NCBI GenBank assembly: GCA_017502065.1 | Contig: JAFVVU010000023.1 | Span: forward strand, 1 to 5,146 | Reading direction: 5' to 3' | Source: Clostridia bacterium | GTDB taxonomy: Bacteria > Bacillota > Clostridia > RUG12999 | DNA: 5,146 nt | In this document: one piece after another, positions 1-5,039 of the stretch | How positions within the stretch are numbered: position 1 is the first letter of the stretch | How the letters are laid out: every line of letters starts with the position of its first letter | Translations under genes and position numbers: made by a program | Notes under the pieces: model-generated | The model's input: only the letters and a program-made list of their open reading frames with translations | What the model was told of the DNA's origin: nothing | Databases searched by the model: none

Positions 1-1
1 G

Positions 2-403
2 TGCGCAGGTCTTGATTATAACCGTATGGTTATGCTGCTTGCGGTAATTGAAAAAAATCTTGATATTTCTCTTGGCAACAAGGATATTTACATAAACGTT
101 GCAGGCGGAATGAAAGTGGGCGAAACTGCCGCCGATCTGCCGCTTGCCGTTGCTATCGTATCTGCGGTTAAGGATAAACCCGTCAAACCCGGGGTTGCCG
201 CTATCGGTGAAATCGGTCTTACGGGCGAAATGCGGTTTGCATCTCATATTGACAAGCGACTTGCAGAGCTTGAAAAAATGGGATTTACCGACTGTATTGT
301 GCCGAAAGCAAACTCACCGCTGCATTATAAAGGCAAAATAAACGTGCACTTTGCCGATACAATCGGCGACATCTCGAAACTAGGAAGTGTTCTTTATGGA
401 TAA
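2..403 (+). CDS. radA: DNA repair protein RadA/Sms, C-terminal Lon-like domain (5' end outside window)
   Basis: RadA is a RecA-like DNA motor that helps process recombination intermediates and stalled forks in the cytoplasm. Only the last 133 residues are present; the frame is open from base 2 and reads CAGLDYNRMVMLLAVIEK, typical of the start of RadA's C-terminal domain. Further family signatures follow: NVAGGMKVGETAADLPLA, IGEIGLTGEMR, and a HIDKRLAELEKMGF stretch leading to IVPKAN. This domain has the fold of the Lon protease P domain, but where Lon has its catalytic serine the sequence reads ETAADLP, as is usual in RadA, so no protease activity is expected. The zinc finger, Walker A and KNRFG motifs lie upstream of the window and cannot be checked. 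The TAA stop overlaps the start of ispE by 8 bases, suggesting co-transcription and translational coupling. A stand-alone Lon-like protein is possible but less likely given the motif match. Confidence 0.9.
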   Translation, partial: CAGLDYNRMVMLLAVIEKNLDISLGNKDIYINVAGGMKVGETAADLPLAVAIVSAVKDKPVKPGVAAIGEIGLTGEMRFASHIDKRLAELEKMGFTDCIVPKANSPLHYKGKINVHFADTIGDISKLGSVLYG

Positions 404-1286
404 AATTGTTATGCGGTCCTATGCCAAGGTGAACATCACCCTTGACACCCTCCGCAAACGTGACGACGGATATCATGATGTTAAAATGATTATGCAGTCG
501 GTTTCTCTTTATGACAAAATCACAATAAGAAAAGCCGACGGAATAAAAATAAGTACAAACCTTAAGTTTTTACCGACAAACGAAAAGAATATTGCATATA
601 AAGCGGCGGCGCTGTTTATGGAAAATCATCCTGAATGCCGGGGCGCCCGGATTGACATTTCAAAATGGATTCCCGTTTCAGCAGGTCTCGCCGGCGGAAG
701 CTCAAATGCGGCGGCTGTGCTTGTGGGGTTAAATAAGCTTTATGATAATCCGTTTTCGGAAGATGAGCTTCTTAAAATGGGTGAAAAGCTTGGGTCGGAC
801 GTGCCGTTTTGTATTACGGGCGGAACCGCTCTTTCCGAAGGACGCGGCGAGGTGCTTACTCCGCTTACCGCTCTTCCCGAAGATACGGTTATTCTTATTG
901 CAAAACCGCCTGTTCACGTTTCAACTGCAGAGGTTTACGGCAGACTTAATGTGAATAAGCTTGCCGAGCATCCTGATACGGCAGGCGCAATATCCGCAAT
1001 TGAAAACGGCGATATAAACGGCGTGGCAATACGAATGTTCAACGTGCTTGAAACCGTAACCGCACCTGAACATCCTGCCATTGGCGAGCTTAAGCTTAAA
1101 ATGATACGGCTTGGCGCACTTGGCAGTGTGATGAGCGGAAGCGGACCGTCGGTTATAGGAATTTTTAAAAATAAAACTGATGCAATAAATGCAAAAAAAG
1201 AACTTTCAGAATCACTGCGTGATGTTTTTGTTACCACCGCAGTATCTTGCGGAACGGAGGAGTTTAAATACAATGAAAGAAAATAA
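396..1286 (+). CDS. ispE: 4-diphosphocytidyl-2-C-methyl-D-erythritol kinase (IspE), MEP isoprenoid pathway
   Basis: IspE uses ATP to phosphorylate 4-diphosphocytidyl-2-C-methyl-D-erythritol, the fourth step of the MEP route to IPP and DMAPP. The product is 296 residues, a usual length. Visible GHMP-kinase features, in order: YAKVNITL near residues 9-16, where Lys11 matches the family's catalytic lysine; KRDDGYHDV (21-29); the ATP-binding glycine loop PVSAGLAGGSSNAA (93-106); KLGSDVPF, where Asp135 matches the catalytic aspartate; and the C-terminal glycine motif SVMSGSGPS (244-252). I chose ATG 396 because AGGAAG lies 8 bases upstream and the family begins close to the YAKVN motif; a GTG at 387 in the same frame would add three residues and lacks such a site. 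The gene starts inside the end of radA, and its own end contains the start of gntR. All key residues are intact, so it should be functional. Confidence 0.96.
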   Translation: MDKIVMRSYAKVNITLDTLRKRDDGYHDVKMIMQSVSLYDKITIRKADGIKISTNLKFLPTNEKNIAYKAAALFMENHPECRGARIDISKWIPVSAGLAGGSSNAAAVLVGLNKLYDNPFSEDELLKMGEKLGSDVPFCITGGTALSEGRGEVLTPLTALPEDTVILIAKPPVHVSTAEVYGRLNVNKLAEHPDTAGAISAIENGDINGVAIRMFNVLETVTAPEHPAIGELKLKMIRLGALGSVMSGSGPSVIGIFKNKTDAINAKKELSESLRDVFVTTAVSCGTEEFKYNERK

Positions 1287-1932
1287 AACAAAAAAACCGC
1301 TCAGCGACTTTATTTTTGATGAGCTTCGCGGCGAAATATTGAGCGGCAACTTAAAACCGGGCGAACGCCTTATGGAAATTAAATATGCGCAGAGTCTTGG
1401 TGTAAGCCGAACTCCTTTCCGTGAAGCTGTGCGCAAGCTTGAAAAGGAAGGACTTGTTACTGTCTTGCCGCGCCGCGGTGCACACGTTAGCCTTCTTTCC
1501 GTAAAGGATTTATGCGATGTGCTTGACATCCGCTGTGCGCTTGATATGCTGGCAATTGAAAAGTTTGCTCTTAATGCAAAGGTTTCCGATTTGCTGCATC
1601 TTAAATCTCTTATAGATACTTTTGCAAGAGCAACCGAAAGCGATAATCTGCAGGAACAGGCGGCATCCGACGTTGATTTTCATGAATATATCTATACCCA
1701 CACGGGAAACGAACGTCTTGTGCAGATATATTACGGACTTAAGGACCAGCTGTACAGATTCCGAATACTGTACTTAAAAGAGGTTTTTGAACCGTCTGCC
1801 GTAGCGGAAGAGCATTATAAAATGCTTGATGCAATCCGCGCCAAAAATGTGGACGGCGCAAAACAAATTGCATCGCTTCACATTCAGAATCAGAAAGAAA
1901 ATTTATTAAAAGAAACAAAAAAAGGTATTTAA
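1273..1932 (+). CDS. GntR-family transcriptional regulator, FadR-type with FCD ligand domain
   Basis: A 219-residue DNA-binding regulator. The N-terminal winged helix-turn-helix covers about residues 8-74: SDFIFDELRGEILSG, then LKPGERLMEIKYAQ, the recognition-helix region GVSRTPFREAVRKLEKEGLV (43-62) and the wing PRRGAHV. The rest is an alpha-helical FCD domain. Its usual metal- or ligand-binding residues are visible as Asp133-x3-His137, His181 and His203, so it probably senses a small carboxylate, possibly through a bound metal ion; the ligand cannot be told from sequence. ATG 1273 is chosen because GGAGGAG at 1256-1262 precedes it by 10 bases; the longer in-frame reading from 1189 would add residues lying inside ispE. 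It overlaps ispE by 14 bases, so it is probably expressed with radA and ispE. Whether it controls this operon or distant genes is unknown; I found no clear operator. Family assignment is secure, specificity is not. Confidence 0.93.
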   Translation: MKENKTKKPLSDFIFDELRGEILSGNLKPGERLMEIKYAQSLGVSRTPFREAVRKLEKEGLVTVLPRRGAHVSLLSVKDLCDVLDIRCALDMLAIEKFALNAKVSDLLHLKSLIDTFARATESDNLQEQAASDVDFHEYIYTHTGNERLVQIYYGLKDQLYRFRILYLKEVFEPSAVAEEHYKMLDAIRAKNVDGAKQIASLHIQNQKENLLKETKKGI

Positions 1933-1960
1933 GTTTTTACTTAAATACCTTTTAATTTTG
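1920..1960 (+). terminator. Bidirectional intrinsic terminator between convergent genes
   Basis: A perfect 14-bp inverted repeat (1920-1933 and 1940-1953) with a six-base loop (1934-1939) is followed on the plus strand by TTTTAATTTT. Read on the minus strand the stem is followed by TTTTGTTTCTTTT, so it could stop transcription both ways. The gntR stop codon (1930-1932) lies inside the left arm. The stem is A+T-rich and weaker than the G+C-rich hairpin at 2129-2155. Confidence 0.75.
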
Positions 1961-1975
1961 CCGCTTAAGCCGCAG
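1948..1975. repeat. 28-bp direct repeat, copy 1 (non-coding)
   Basis: This is an exact 28-of-28 match to 2218-2245, offset by 270 bases. It begins CCTTTTAATTTT and ends GCTTAAGCCGCAG. The bases just outside differ (A versus G upstream, A versus G downstream), so the identity stops sharply. Its first bases also form part of the right arm of the gntR terminator. The other copy includes the last codons and stop of the penicillin-binding protein gene, so this copy resembles a stray duplicate of that gene end. Confidence 0.9.
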
Positions 1976-2028
1976 AAAAAATGATGAACCGTTTTATCAA
2001 AGAAAAGGTAAAAGAAAAAGGATGCAGA

Positions 2029-2108
2029 ATGAGCAAACTGAAGGCAAGGCTTGGCTTGCCCCTGCCCGAAGGCGTACATAGGTACGCCGAGAGGTGAAGT
2101 TTGCTTAT
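2029..2108. repeat. Branched multi-hairpin intergenic element (possible REP/MITE-like repeat or structured RNA)
   Basis: Three nested inverted repeats can be seen. An outer 11-bp stem pairs 2029-2039 with 2098-2108, with one G-U pair. Inside it are a hairpin GGCAAG/CTTGCC (2043-2048 with 2055-2060, six-base loop) and a hairpin GGCGTAC/GTACGCC (2071-2077 with 2082-2088, loop ATAG). Together they form a three-way junction of about 80 bases. It is not a recognised tRNA, riboswitch or T-box, and no gene follows it in the right orientation for a leader. The minus-strand reading frame across it has no ribosome binding site or domain and crosses the terminator. An interspersed repeat is the likeliest explanation; a small RNA is an alternative. 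Confidence 0.5.
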
Positions 2109-2112
2109 AGCG

Positions 2113-2155
2113 AAAAAACACAAAATAAAACCCCCGCAGAGTTTCTGCGGGGGTT
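2113..2155 (-). terminator. Strong intrinsic terminator of the penicillin-binding protein gene
   Basis: A perfect 12-bp stem pairs 2129-2140 with 2144-2155 around a three-base loop. Five consecutive G-C pairs plus GCAGA/TCTGC make it very stable. On the minus strand it is followed by TTTTATTTTGTGTTTTTT, a good U-tract, so it should end transcription arriving from the gene at 2235-4445, about 80 bases past that gene's stop. On the plus strand the sequence after the stem (TTACCTTTAATT) is a poorer U-tract. Confidence 0.88.
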
Positions 2156-2217
2156 ACCTTTAATTATTAATTTTTTGCACAAACACACATAATGAAATGG
2201 TTTTTTCGCGATCTGCG

Positions 2218-2245
2218 CCTTTTAATTTTGCCGCTTAAGCCGCAG
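2218..2245. repeat. 28-bp direct repeat, copy 2 (overlaps 3' end of penicillin-binding protein gene)
   Basis: Exact match to 1948-1975. On the minus strand this copy encodes the final alanines and the TAA stop (2235-2237) of the penicillin-binding protein and continues 17 bases past it. Since this copy is embedded in a gene it is probably the original, and the other copy the derived one; that direction is inference. Confidence 0.9.
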
Positions 2246-3539
2246 GGGCTATGGGAATCGGCGTATGTTCCGGTCTCGGTGTTGTTGCCGGCTCGGCGCT
2301 CGGCTGGGGAGTAGCGTTCGGGTCCGGGGTTGCATTCGGATCAGGAGTAGCGTTCGGGTCGGGAGTTGCATTCGGATCTGTTCCTTCCGGATTTTCTCCT
2401 TCCGCAAGGTGAACTCCGCTACATTCTTTTACCGGCACCATGCCCGGTTTAAACATTTCATATGCCGTTTTTTCGCATCCCTCTACTGCAAGGTCGCCCG
2501 ATTCAAGACAAATTGTTGCCCATGATACGCCGCTTGGTGCTTTAAAGCCTTTGTTTTTAAGTCCTGCATGAACATCGTTCATAACGCTTTTGAACAGCTT
2601 ATGTGCAACAATTGATGTCTGGCTGTACGGAACTGTTTTCGGTTCATCATATCCGTACCAAACCGCACCAACATAATACGGTGTGTATCCTACGTACCAT
2701 CTGTCTTTATCGTCGTTTGTTGTTCCTGTTTTACCTGCCGCTGTCATATTGCTGAGCTTTGCAGATATTCCAAGCCCGCCTTCTGCCGTTGTTACAAGCA
2801 CGCTTGTCATTATATCGGCAGTCTGTTCAGAAAATACTCTGTTATTTACAATTTCTTTTTCAAGAATTACTTTTCCTGTTTTATCAAGAACCTTTGTGTA
2901 CATATACGGCTGTGTATATATACCTTTATTTGCAAATGTCGCATATGCCGCCGCCATTTCCTTAACGCTTACACCTTTTGTAAGACCGCCGAGTGCAAGC
3001 GGAGAAAGATATTTATCATCTTTTGCGGTTATATTTGAGAAATGCATTTTATTTACAAGAAAATCAAACGAAGCATCAACGCCAACCTGCATAAGTGTTT
3101 TTATTGCCGGAATGTTCATTGAACGTTCAACGGCTCTTCTCATTGTTACAGGACCTTCATATCCTTTATACCAGTTCTGCGGATTCCATCCGTTCTGGCT
3201 GAACGGTTCATCAATTATTATGCTACCCGGTGAAATAAGGTTAAGCTCAACAGCCGGACCGTAAACCGCAATCGGTTTTATGGATGAACCCGGCTGACGG
3301 TAGGTATCGGTTGCCCTGTTAAGAATAAGGCTTTCCGTTTTCGGACCTACACCTCCCACCATTCCGCGGATTGCACCGTCCTCGGGCGAAATAATAACCA
3401 TTGCCGCCTGAGGCTGAACATCACCCGAAAGTTTCGGGAACAGTTTTGTATTTTCACTGTCTTCAAACGTTTTGTGCATTGCATTTTGCACATCCACGTT
3501 CATTGTTGAATATATCTTAAGACCGCCGGAATAAACCAT
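2235..3539 (-). CDS. Transpeptidase half of the split class A penicillin-binding protein
   Basis: This is the longest ATG-started piece downstream of the amber codon, 434 residues. It carries the penicillin-binding serine transpeptidase domain: active-site SSIK in RQPGSSIKP (local 85-88), the SMN form of the SxN motif (140-142) and KTGT in AAGKTGTTND (270-273), with the usual following RWYVGYTPYYVGAVWYG. After it comes a segment with cysteines at local 344, 355 and 373, common in clostridial PBP1A proteins, then four DPNATP repeats and a Pro/Thr-rich end. There is no membrane segment, and only a weak GGCGG lies upstream of ATG 3539, so independent translation would leave the enzyme in the cytoplasm, unable to reach peptidoglycan. 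No other ATG, GTG or TTG start exists between the amber codon and 3539. It is therefore most likely the 3' part of one gene rather than a separate gene. Confidence 0.8.
   Translation of the reverse strand: MVYSGGLKIYSTMNVDVQNAMHKTFEDSENTKLFPKLSGDVQPQAAMVIISPEDGAIRGMVGGVGPKTESLILNRATDTYRQPGSSIKPIAVYGPAVELNLISPGSIIIDEPFSQNGWNPQNWYKGYEGPVTMRRAVERSMNIPAIKTLMQVGVDASFDFLVNKMHFSNITAKDDKYLSPLALGGLTKGVSVKEMAAAYATFANKGIYTQPYMYTKVLDKTGKVILEKEIVNNRVFSEQTADIMTSVLVTTAEGGLGISAKLSNMTAAGKTGTTNDDKDRWYVGYTPYYVGAVWYGYDEPKTVPYSQTSIVAHKLFKSVMNDVHAGLKNKGFKAPSGVSWATICLESGDLAVEGCEKTAYEMFKPGMVPVKECSGVHLAEGENPEGTDPNATPDPNATPDPNATPDPNATPQPSAEPATTPRPEHTPIPIAPAA
2307..2378 (-). repeat. Tandem repeat encoding four DPNATP hexapeptides
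   Basis: Four perfect copies of the hexapeptide Asp-Pro-Asn-Ala-Thr-Pro are encoded (residues 690-713 of the full frame). At DNA level the units form two 36-bp copies (2307-2342 and 2343-2378) with three differences, implying a recent doubling of an 18+18 block. A degenerate Pro/Thr/Glu-rich stretch follows to the C-terminus. Such flexible tails are common on clostridial penicillin-binding proteins and lie outside the membrane; a role as wall spacer is inference. Confidence 0.9.
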
Positions 3540-3653
3540 TCGTACCGCCTGTTCGTGCGGAATGTTTTGCTTTTCGGCAAGGTCTTTTGTTACTTCTTCA
3601 ACAAGCGCTTCGGAGAACCATGTGTTTACACCGTTTTTCTGCGCTGTGCTTGT

Positions 3654-3656
3654 CTA
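3654..3656 (-). other. In-frame amber (TAG) codon splitting the penicillin-binding protein
   Basis: On the minus strand the codons read GAA TTC AAG TAG ACA AGC ACA, i.e. EFK-stop-TST. The frame is open on both sides for the full length of the family, and the stop falls in the linker between the transglycosylase and transpeptidase domains. A single base change restores the frame. One other TAG in the window (4939-4941) appears to end a gene, with a TGA three codons later. Confidence 0.95.
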
Positions 3657-4445
3657 CTTGAATTCAAGCGGCTGAGCAGCTGCCACATTATATTCTTCTT
3701 CGGTTAAATATCCAAGCTCTTTCATTTTACCAAGCACAAGCATTTGCCTGTTCTTGTTATTTTCAGGATAGTTGAACGGGTCAAGATTTCTTGGCGACTG
3801 TGTTATTCCCACAATTGCCGCCGCTTCGGCTACGGTAAGGTCGGCAATATCCTTATCAAAATATGTATATGCCGCCATCTGCACACCGTTGCTTCCGTTA
3901 CCGAAATATACAATGTTCAGGTAATATTCAAGAATTTCTTCTTTATTCATTTTTGTTTCAACAACAAGTGCCCTGAAAATTTCCCTTATTTTTCTTGTCG
4001 GGCTGTTATCCCAGTCACCCGTAACGTTTTTTACAAGCTGCTGAGTTATTGTACTTCCGCCGTAATCACTTGTTCCTGTTATAAACCCAAAGATTGCGCC
4101 TGCAGTACGTTTTATATCTATACCTCTGTGTGAATAAAATCTTTCATCCTCAATTGAAATTGCGGCTTTCTGCACAAAATCGGGGATGTTTTCAATATCC
4201 ACCCAAACCCTTCGCACATCGCCGTGAAGCTGTTCATATTCAACGGGGTTTCCGTCTTTATCAACACCGTACACAACAGAAGAGGAATCCATTTTATAGT
4301 TTGTGATGTCAAATCCGTACGCGTCAATCACAAACGAACCGAGCGATATTACAATGGCAAAACAAGTCAGTATCCCTACTGCCAGAAGTATTTTACCAAT
4401 GTTTTTTACGGTTTTCCGTTTGTTTTTTGTCCTTTTTTTTGCCAT
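3654..4445 (-). CDS. Transglycosylase half of the split class A penicillin-binding protein
   Basis: This 263-residue product would be the actual translation product if the amber codon is read as stop. A Lys/Arg-rich start is followed by one membrane segment (about 17-40), giving an anchor with the catalytic part outside the cell. The family-51 transglycosylase motifs are all visible: EDERFYSHRGID with the catalytic Glu at 99, GGSTITQQLVKN (129-140), RKIREI (151-156), and KEEILEYYLNIVYFGNGSNGVQMAA (168-192). It ends at EFK, just past the transglycosylase domain. A membrane-anchored transglycosylase alone resembles monofunctional glycosyltransferases, so this half could still polymerise glycan. 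The start is ATG 4445, with GGAGGT 7 bases upstream and a consensus promoter beyond it. Confidence 0.9.
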   Translation of the reverse strand: MAKKRTKNKRKTVKNIGKILLAVGILTCFAIVISLGSFVIDAYGFDITNYKMDSSSVVYGVDKDGNPVEYEQLHGDVRRVWVDIENIPDFVQKAAISIEDERFYSHRGIDIKRTAGAIFGFITGTSDYGGSTITQQLVKNVTGDWDNSPTRKIREIFRALVVETKMNKEEILEYYLNIVYFGNGSNGVQMAAYTYFDKDIADLTVAEAAAIVGITQSPRNLDPFNYPENNKNRQMLVLGKMKELGYLTEEEYNVAAAQPLEFK

Positions 4446-4452
4446 AAGACTT

Positions 4453-4458
4453 ACCTCC
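4453..4458 (-). promoter_or_regulatory. Ribosome binding site GGAGGT of the penicillin-binding protein gene
   Basis: GGAGGT on the minus strand lies 7 bases from the ATG at 4445-4443, optimal placement. It fixes the start of the transglycosylase half directly before its basic Lys/Arg-rich membrane-insertion sequence. Confidence 0.88.
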
Positions 4459-4487
4459 GCTTCGGCAAAATTTGCTTATCTTACTTC

Positions 4488-4516
4488 ATTATACAACAAA
4501 ACCTTGCTTTTTACAA
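4488..4516 (-). promoter_or_regulatory. Sigma-A type promoter of the penicillin-binding protein gene
   Basis: On the minus strand TTGTAA (4516-4511) and a perfect TATAAT (4493-4488) are separated by exactly 17 bases. Transcription would begin near 4481, giving a leader of about 35 bases that carries the GGAGGT site. The -35 box differs from TTGACA at two positions. This indicates ordinary vegetative expression. It lies in the 121-base gap shared with the divergent gene at 4567. Confidence 0.82.
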
Positions 4517-4553
4517 GTTATATTTTGTTACTTATTGGTTACAATATCCTTAC

Positions 4554-4560
4554 GGGAGGG
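4554..4560 (+). promoter_or_regulatory. Ribosome binding site GGGAGGG that decides the start at 4567
   Basis: GGGAGGG lies six bases before ATG 4567. The same frame is open further upstream to 4303, but that part lies antisense inside the penicillin-binding protein gene, so this site argues for the short 124-residue product. I could not find a convincing sigma-A promoter for this gene; TACAAT at 4540-4545 has no good -35 partner and is too close to the ribosome binding site. Confidence 0.85.
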
Positions 4561-4566
4561 ATATTT

Positions 4567-4941
4567 ATGTCAGATAAAACAAAAATTCTCATTTTTACGT
4601 GTGCATGTCTGTTTTCGTTTGCGGTGGGGCTTTTTTGCGGTATGGTATCGGGCGGCACTAAAACCGAATATGTTTACGTTCCCGAAACTGCCGCGGCGGC
4701 GGAATATTCTGCAGATGAAATTCCACTTCCGCCGCCGGTGCAGTATTACTATATGAAATCTCAGGACGGCATAATTTATGTATATTCCGCCGGTGAGGCT
4801 GGCGATATGGCACTTATGCTTGAAATTGATTATATTGATTTCCGTGCTTTAAACGAAAATCAGCGACAAAAGCTTGCGGACGGCATTTCGTTTGCCACAA
4901 TGGAGGATGTTGCCGAGTTTGTTCAGGATTTGGGGACATAG
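4567..4941 (+). CDS. Small membrane-anchored protein with a BofC C-terminal-like domain
   Basis: A 124-residue protein. Residues 6-28 form one hydrophobic segment (ILIFTCACLFSFAVGLFCGM) after a short Lys-containing start, so it is probably an anchored protein with its C-terminus outside the cell, or in the intermembrane space if made in a forespore. A low-complexity linker (Ala-rich near 42-46, Pro-rich near 53-57) leads to a folded tail from about 60. That tail has the pattern YYMKSQDGIIYVYSAGE, then LEIDYIDFRALNENQRQKL, DGI and EDVAEFVQDL, resembling the C-terminal domain of BofC, a forespore protein of Bacillus that tempers SpoIVB signalling. The match is from memory of the pattern; it lacks a full BofC N-terminal domain. 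Many Clostridia carry similar short proteins of unknown role. The gene is divergent from the penicillin-binding protein gene and ends TAG with a TGA three codons later. Confidence 0.75.
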   Translation: MSDKTKILIFTCACLFSFAVGLFCGMVSGGTKTEYVYVPETAAAAEYSADEIPLPPPVQYYYMKSQDGIIYVYSAGEAGDMALMLEIDYIDFRALNENQRQKLADGISFATMEDVAEFVQDLGT

Positions 4942-4964
4942 GAGCCGAGTGAAACCGAACTCCC

Positions 4965-4994
4965 ACAAGCCTTAAACTTGTTAAATTTTTATTC
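4965..4994 (+). terminator. Weak candidate terminator after the 124-residue gene
   Basis: A 5-bp stem ACAAG/CTTGT (4965-4969 with 4977-4981, seven-base loop) is followed by TAAATTTTTATT. The stem is short, so this is only a candidate, but its position 24 bases after the stop codon and the following T-run fit. Confidence 0.3.
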
Positions 4995-5004
4995 TTGCAA
5001 TTTG

Positions 5005-5039
5005 TCGTCCTCGCAAGGCGCCAGCCTTGCTTCGTCCTC
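5005..5039. repeat. Hairpin flanked by 8-bp direct repeats in the 3' intergenic region
   Basis: A perfect 7-bp hairpin GCAAGGC/GCCTTGC (5013-5019 with 5024-5030, loop GCCA) is bracketed by two copies of TCGTCCTC (5005-5012 and 5032-5039). It has no U-tract, so it is not a standard terminator. The arm GCAAGGC also occurs in the element at 2029-2108 (2045-2051 reads GCAAGGC followed by T), hinting that both belong to related interspersed repeats. Otherwise 4942-5101 shows nothing coding. Confidence 0.5.

Larger units (their letters stand above)
2235..4445 (-). pseudogene. Class A penicillin-binding protein (PBP1A-like), interrupted by one in-frame amber codon
   Basis: Class A penicillin-binding proteins polymerise lipid II glycan (transglycosylase) and cross-link its peptides (transpeptidase) at the outer face of the membrane. 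Read through the amber, the frame gives 736 residues, normal for the family. Order: basic N-terminus, one membrane segment (about 17-40), transglycosylase (about 85-255), amber codon at 264, linker, transpeptidase (about 305-600), a cysteine-containing segment, and a Thr/Pro/Asn repeat tail (690-713). All catalytic motifs on both sides are intact. The 38 codons after the stop (starting TSTAQKNGVNTWFSEAL) read as normal linker, leading into YSGGLKIYSTMN, so there is no frameshift or decay beyond one base. Possibilities are a recent nonsense mutation (CAG to TAG is the simplest route), a base error in the sequence, or amber suppression. It has its own promoter and terminator. It is labelled a pseudogene provisionally. 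Confidence 0.85.

Noticed and set aside
1189..1272. Upstream extension of the GntR regulator
   Set aside because: It lies wholly inside ispE and precedes a well-placed GGAGGAG and ATG at 1273; GntR proteins normally begin shortly before the winged-helix domain.
2043..2088. CRISPR repeats, a tRNA or a known riboswitch in the hairpin region
   Set aside because: There are no regularly spaced repeats, no anticodon or T-loop signature, and no downstream gene in leader orientation.
1906..2121. Minus-strand 71-codon open frame across the convergent intergenic region
   Set aside because: It crosses the gntR end, the bidirectional terminator and the multi-hairpin element, has no ribosome binding site or recognisable domain, and lies downstream of a strong terminator. 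Its openness follows from the repeat sequence.
2683..3264. Plus-strand 193-codon open frame
   Set aside because: It is a shadow of the transpeptidase coding region, which carries SxxK, SxN and KTG motifs on the other strand; its Ser/Pro/Leu-rich content is typical of antisense reading.
3540..3660. Frameshift between the two penicillin-binding protein halves
   Set aside because: Translating base by base from 3653 to 3537 shows both halves in the same frame, separated only by one TAG, so it is a nonsense codon, not a frameshift.
4303..4566. 88-residue N-terminal extension of the 124-residue protein
   Set aside because: The extension is mostly antisense to the start of the penicillin-binding protein and its promoter. 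GGGAGGG at 4554-4560 places the start at 4567, right before a proper membrane anchor.
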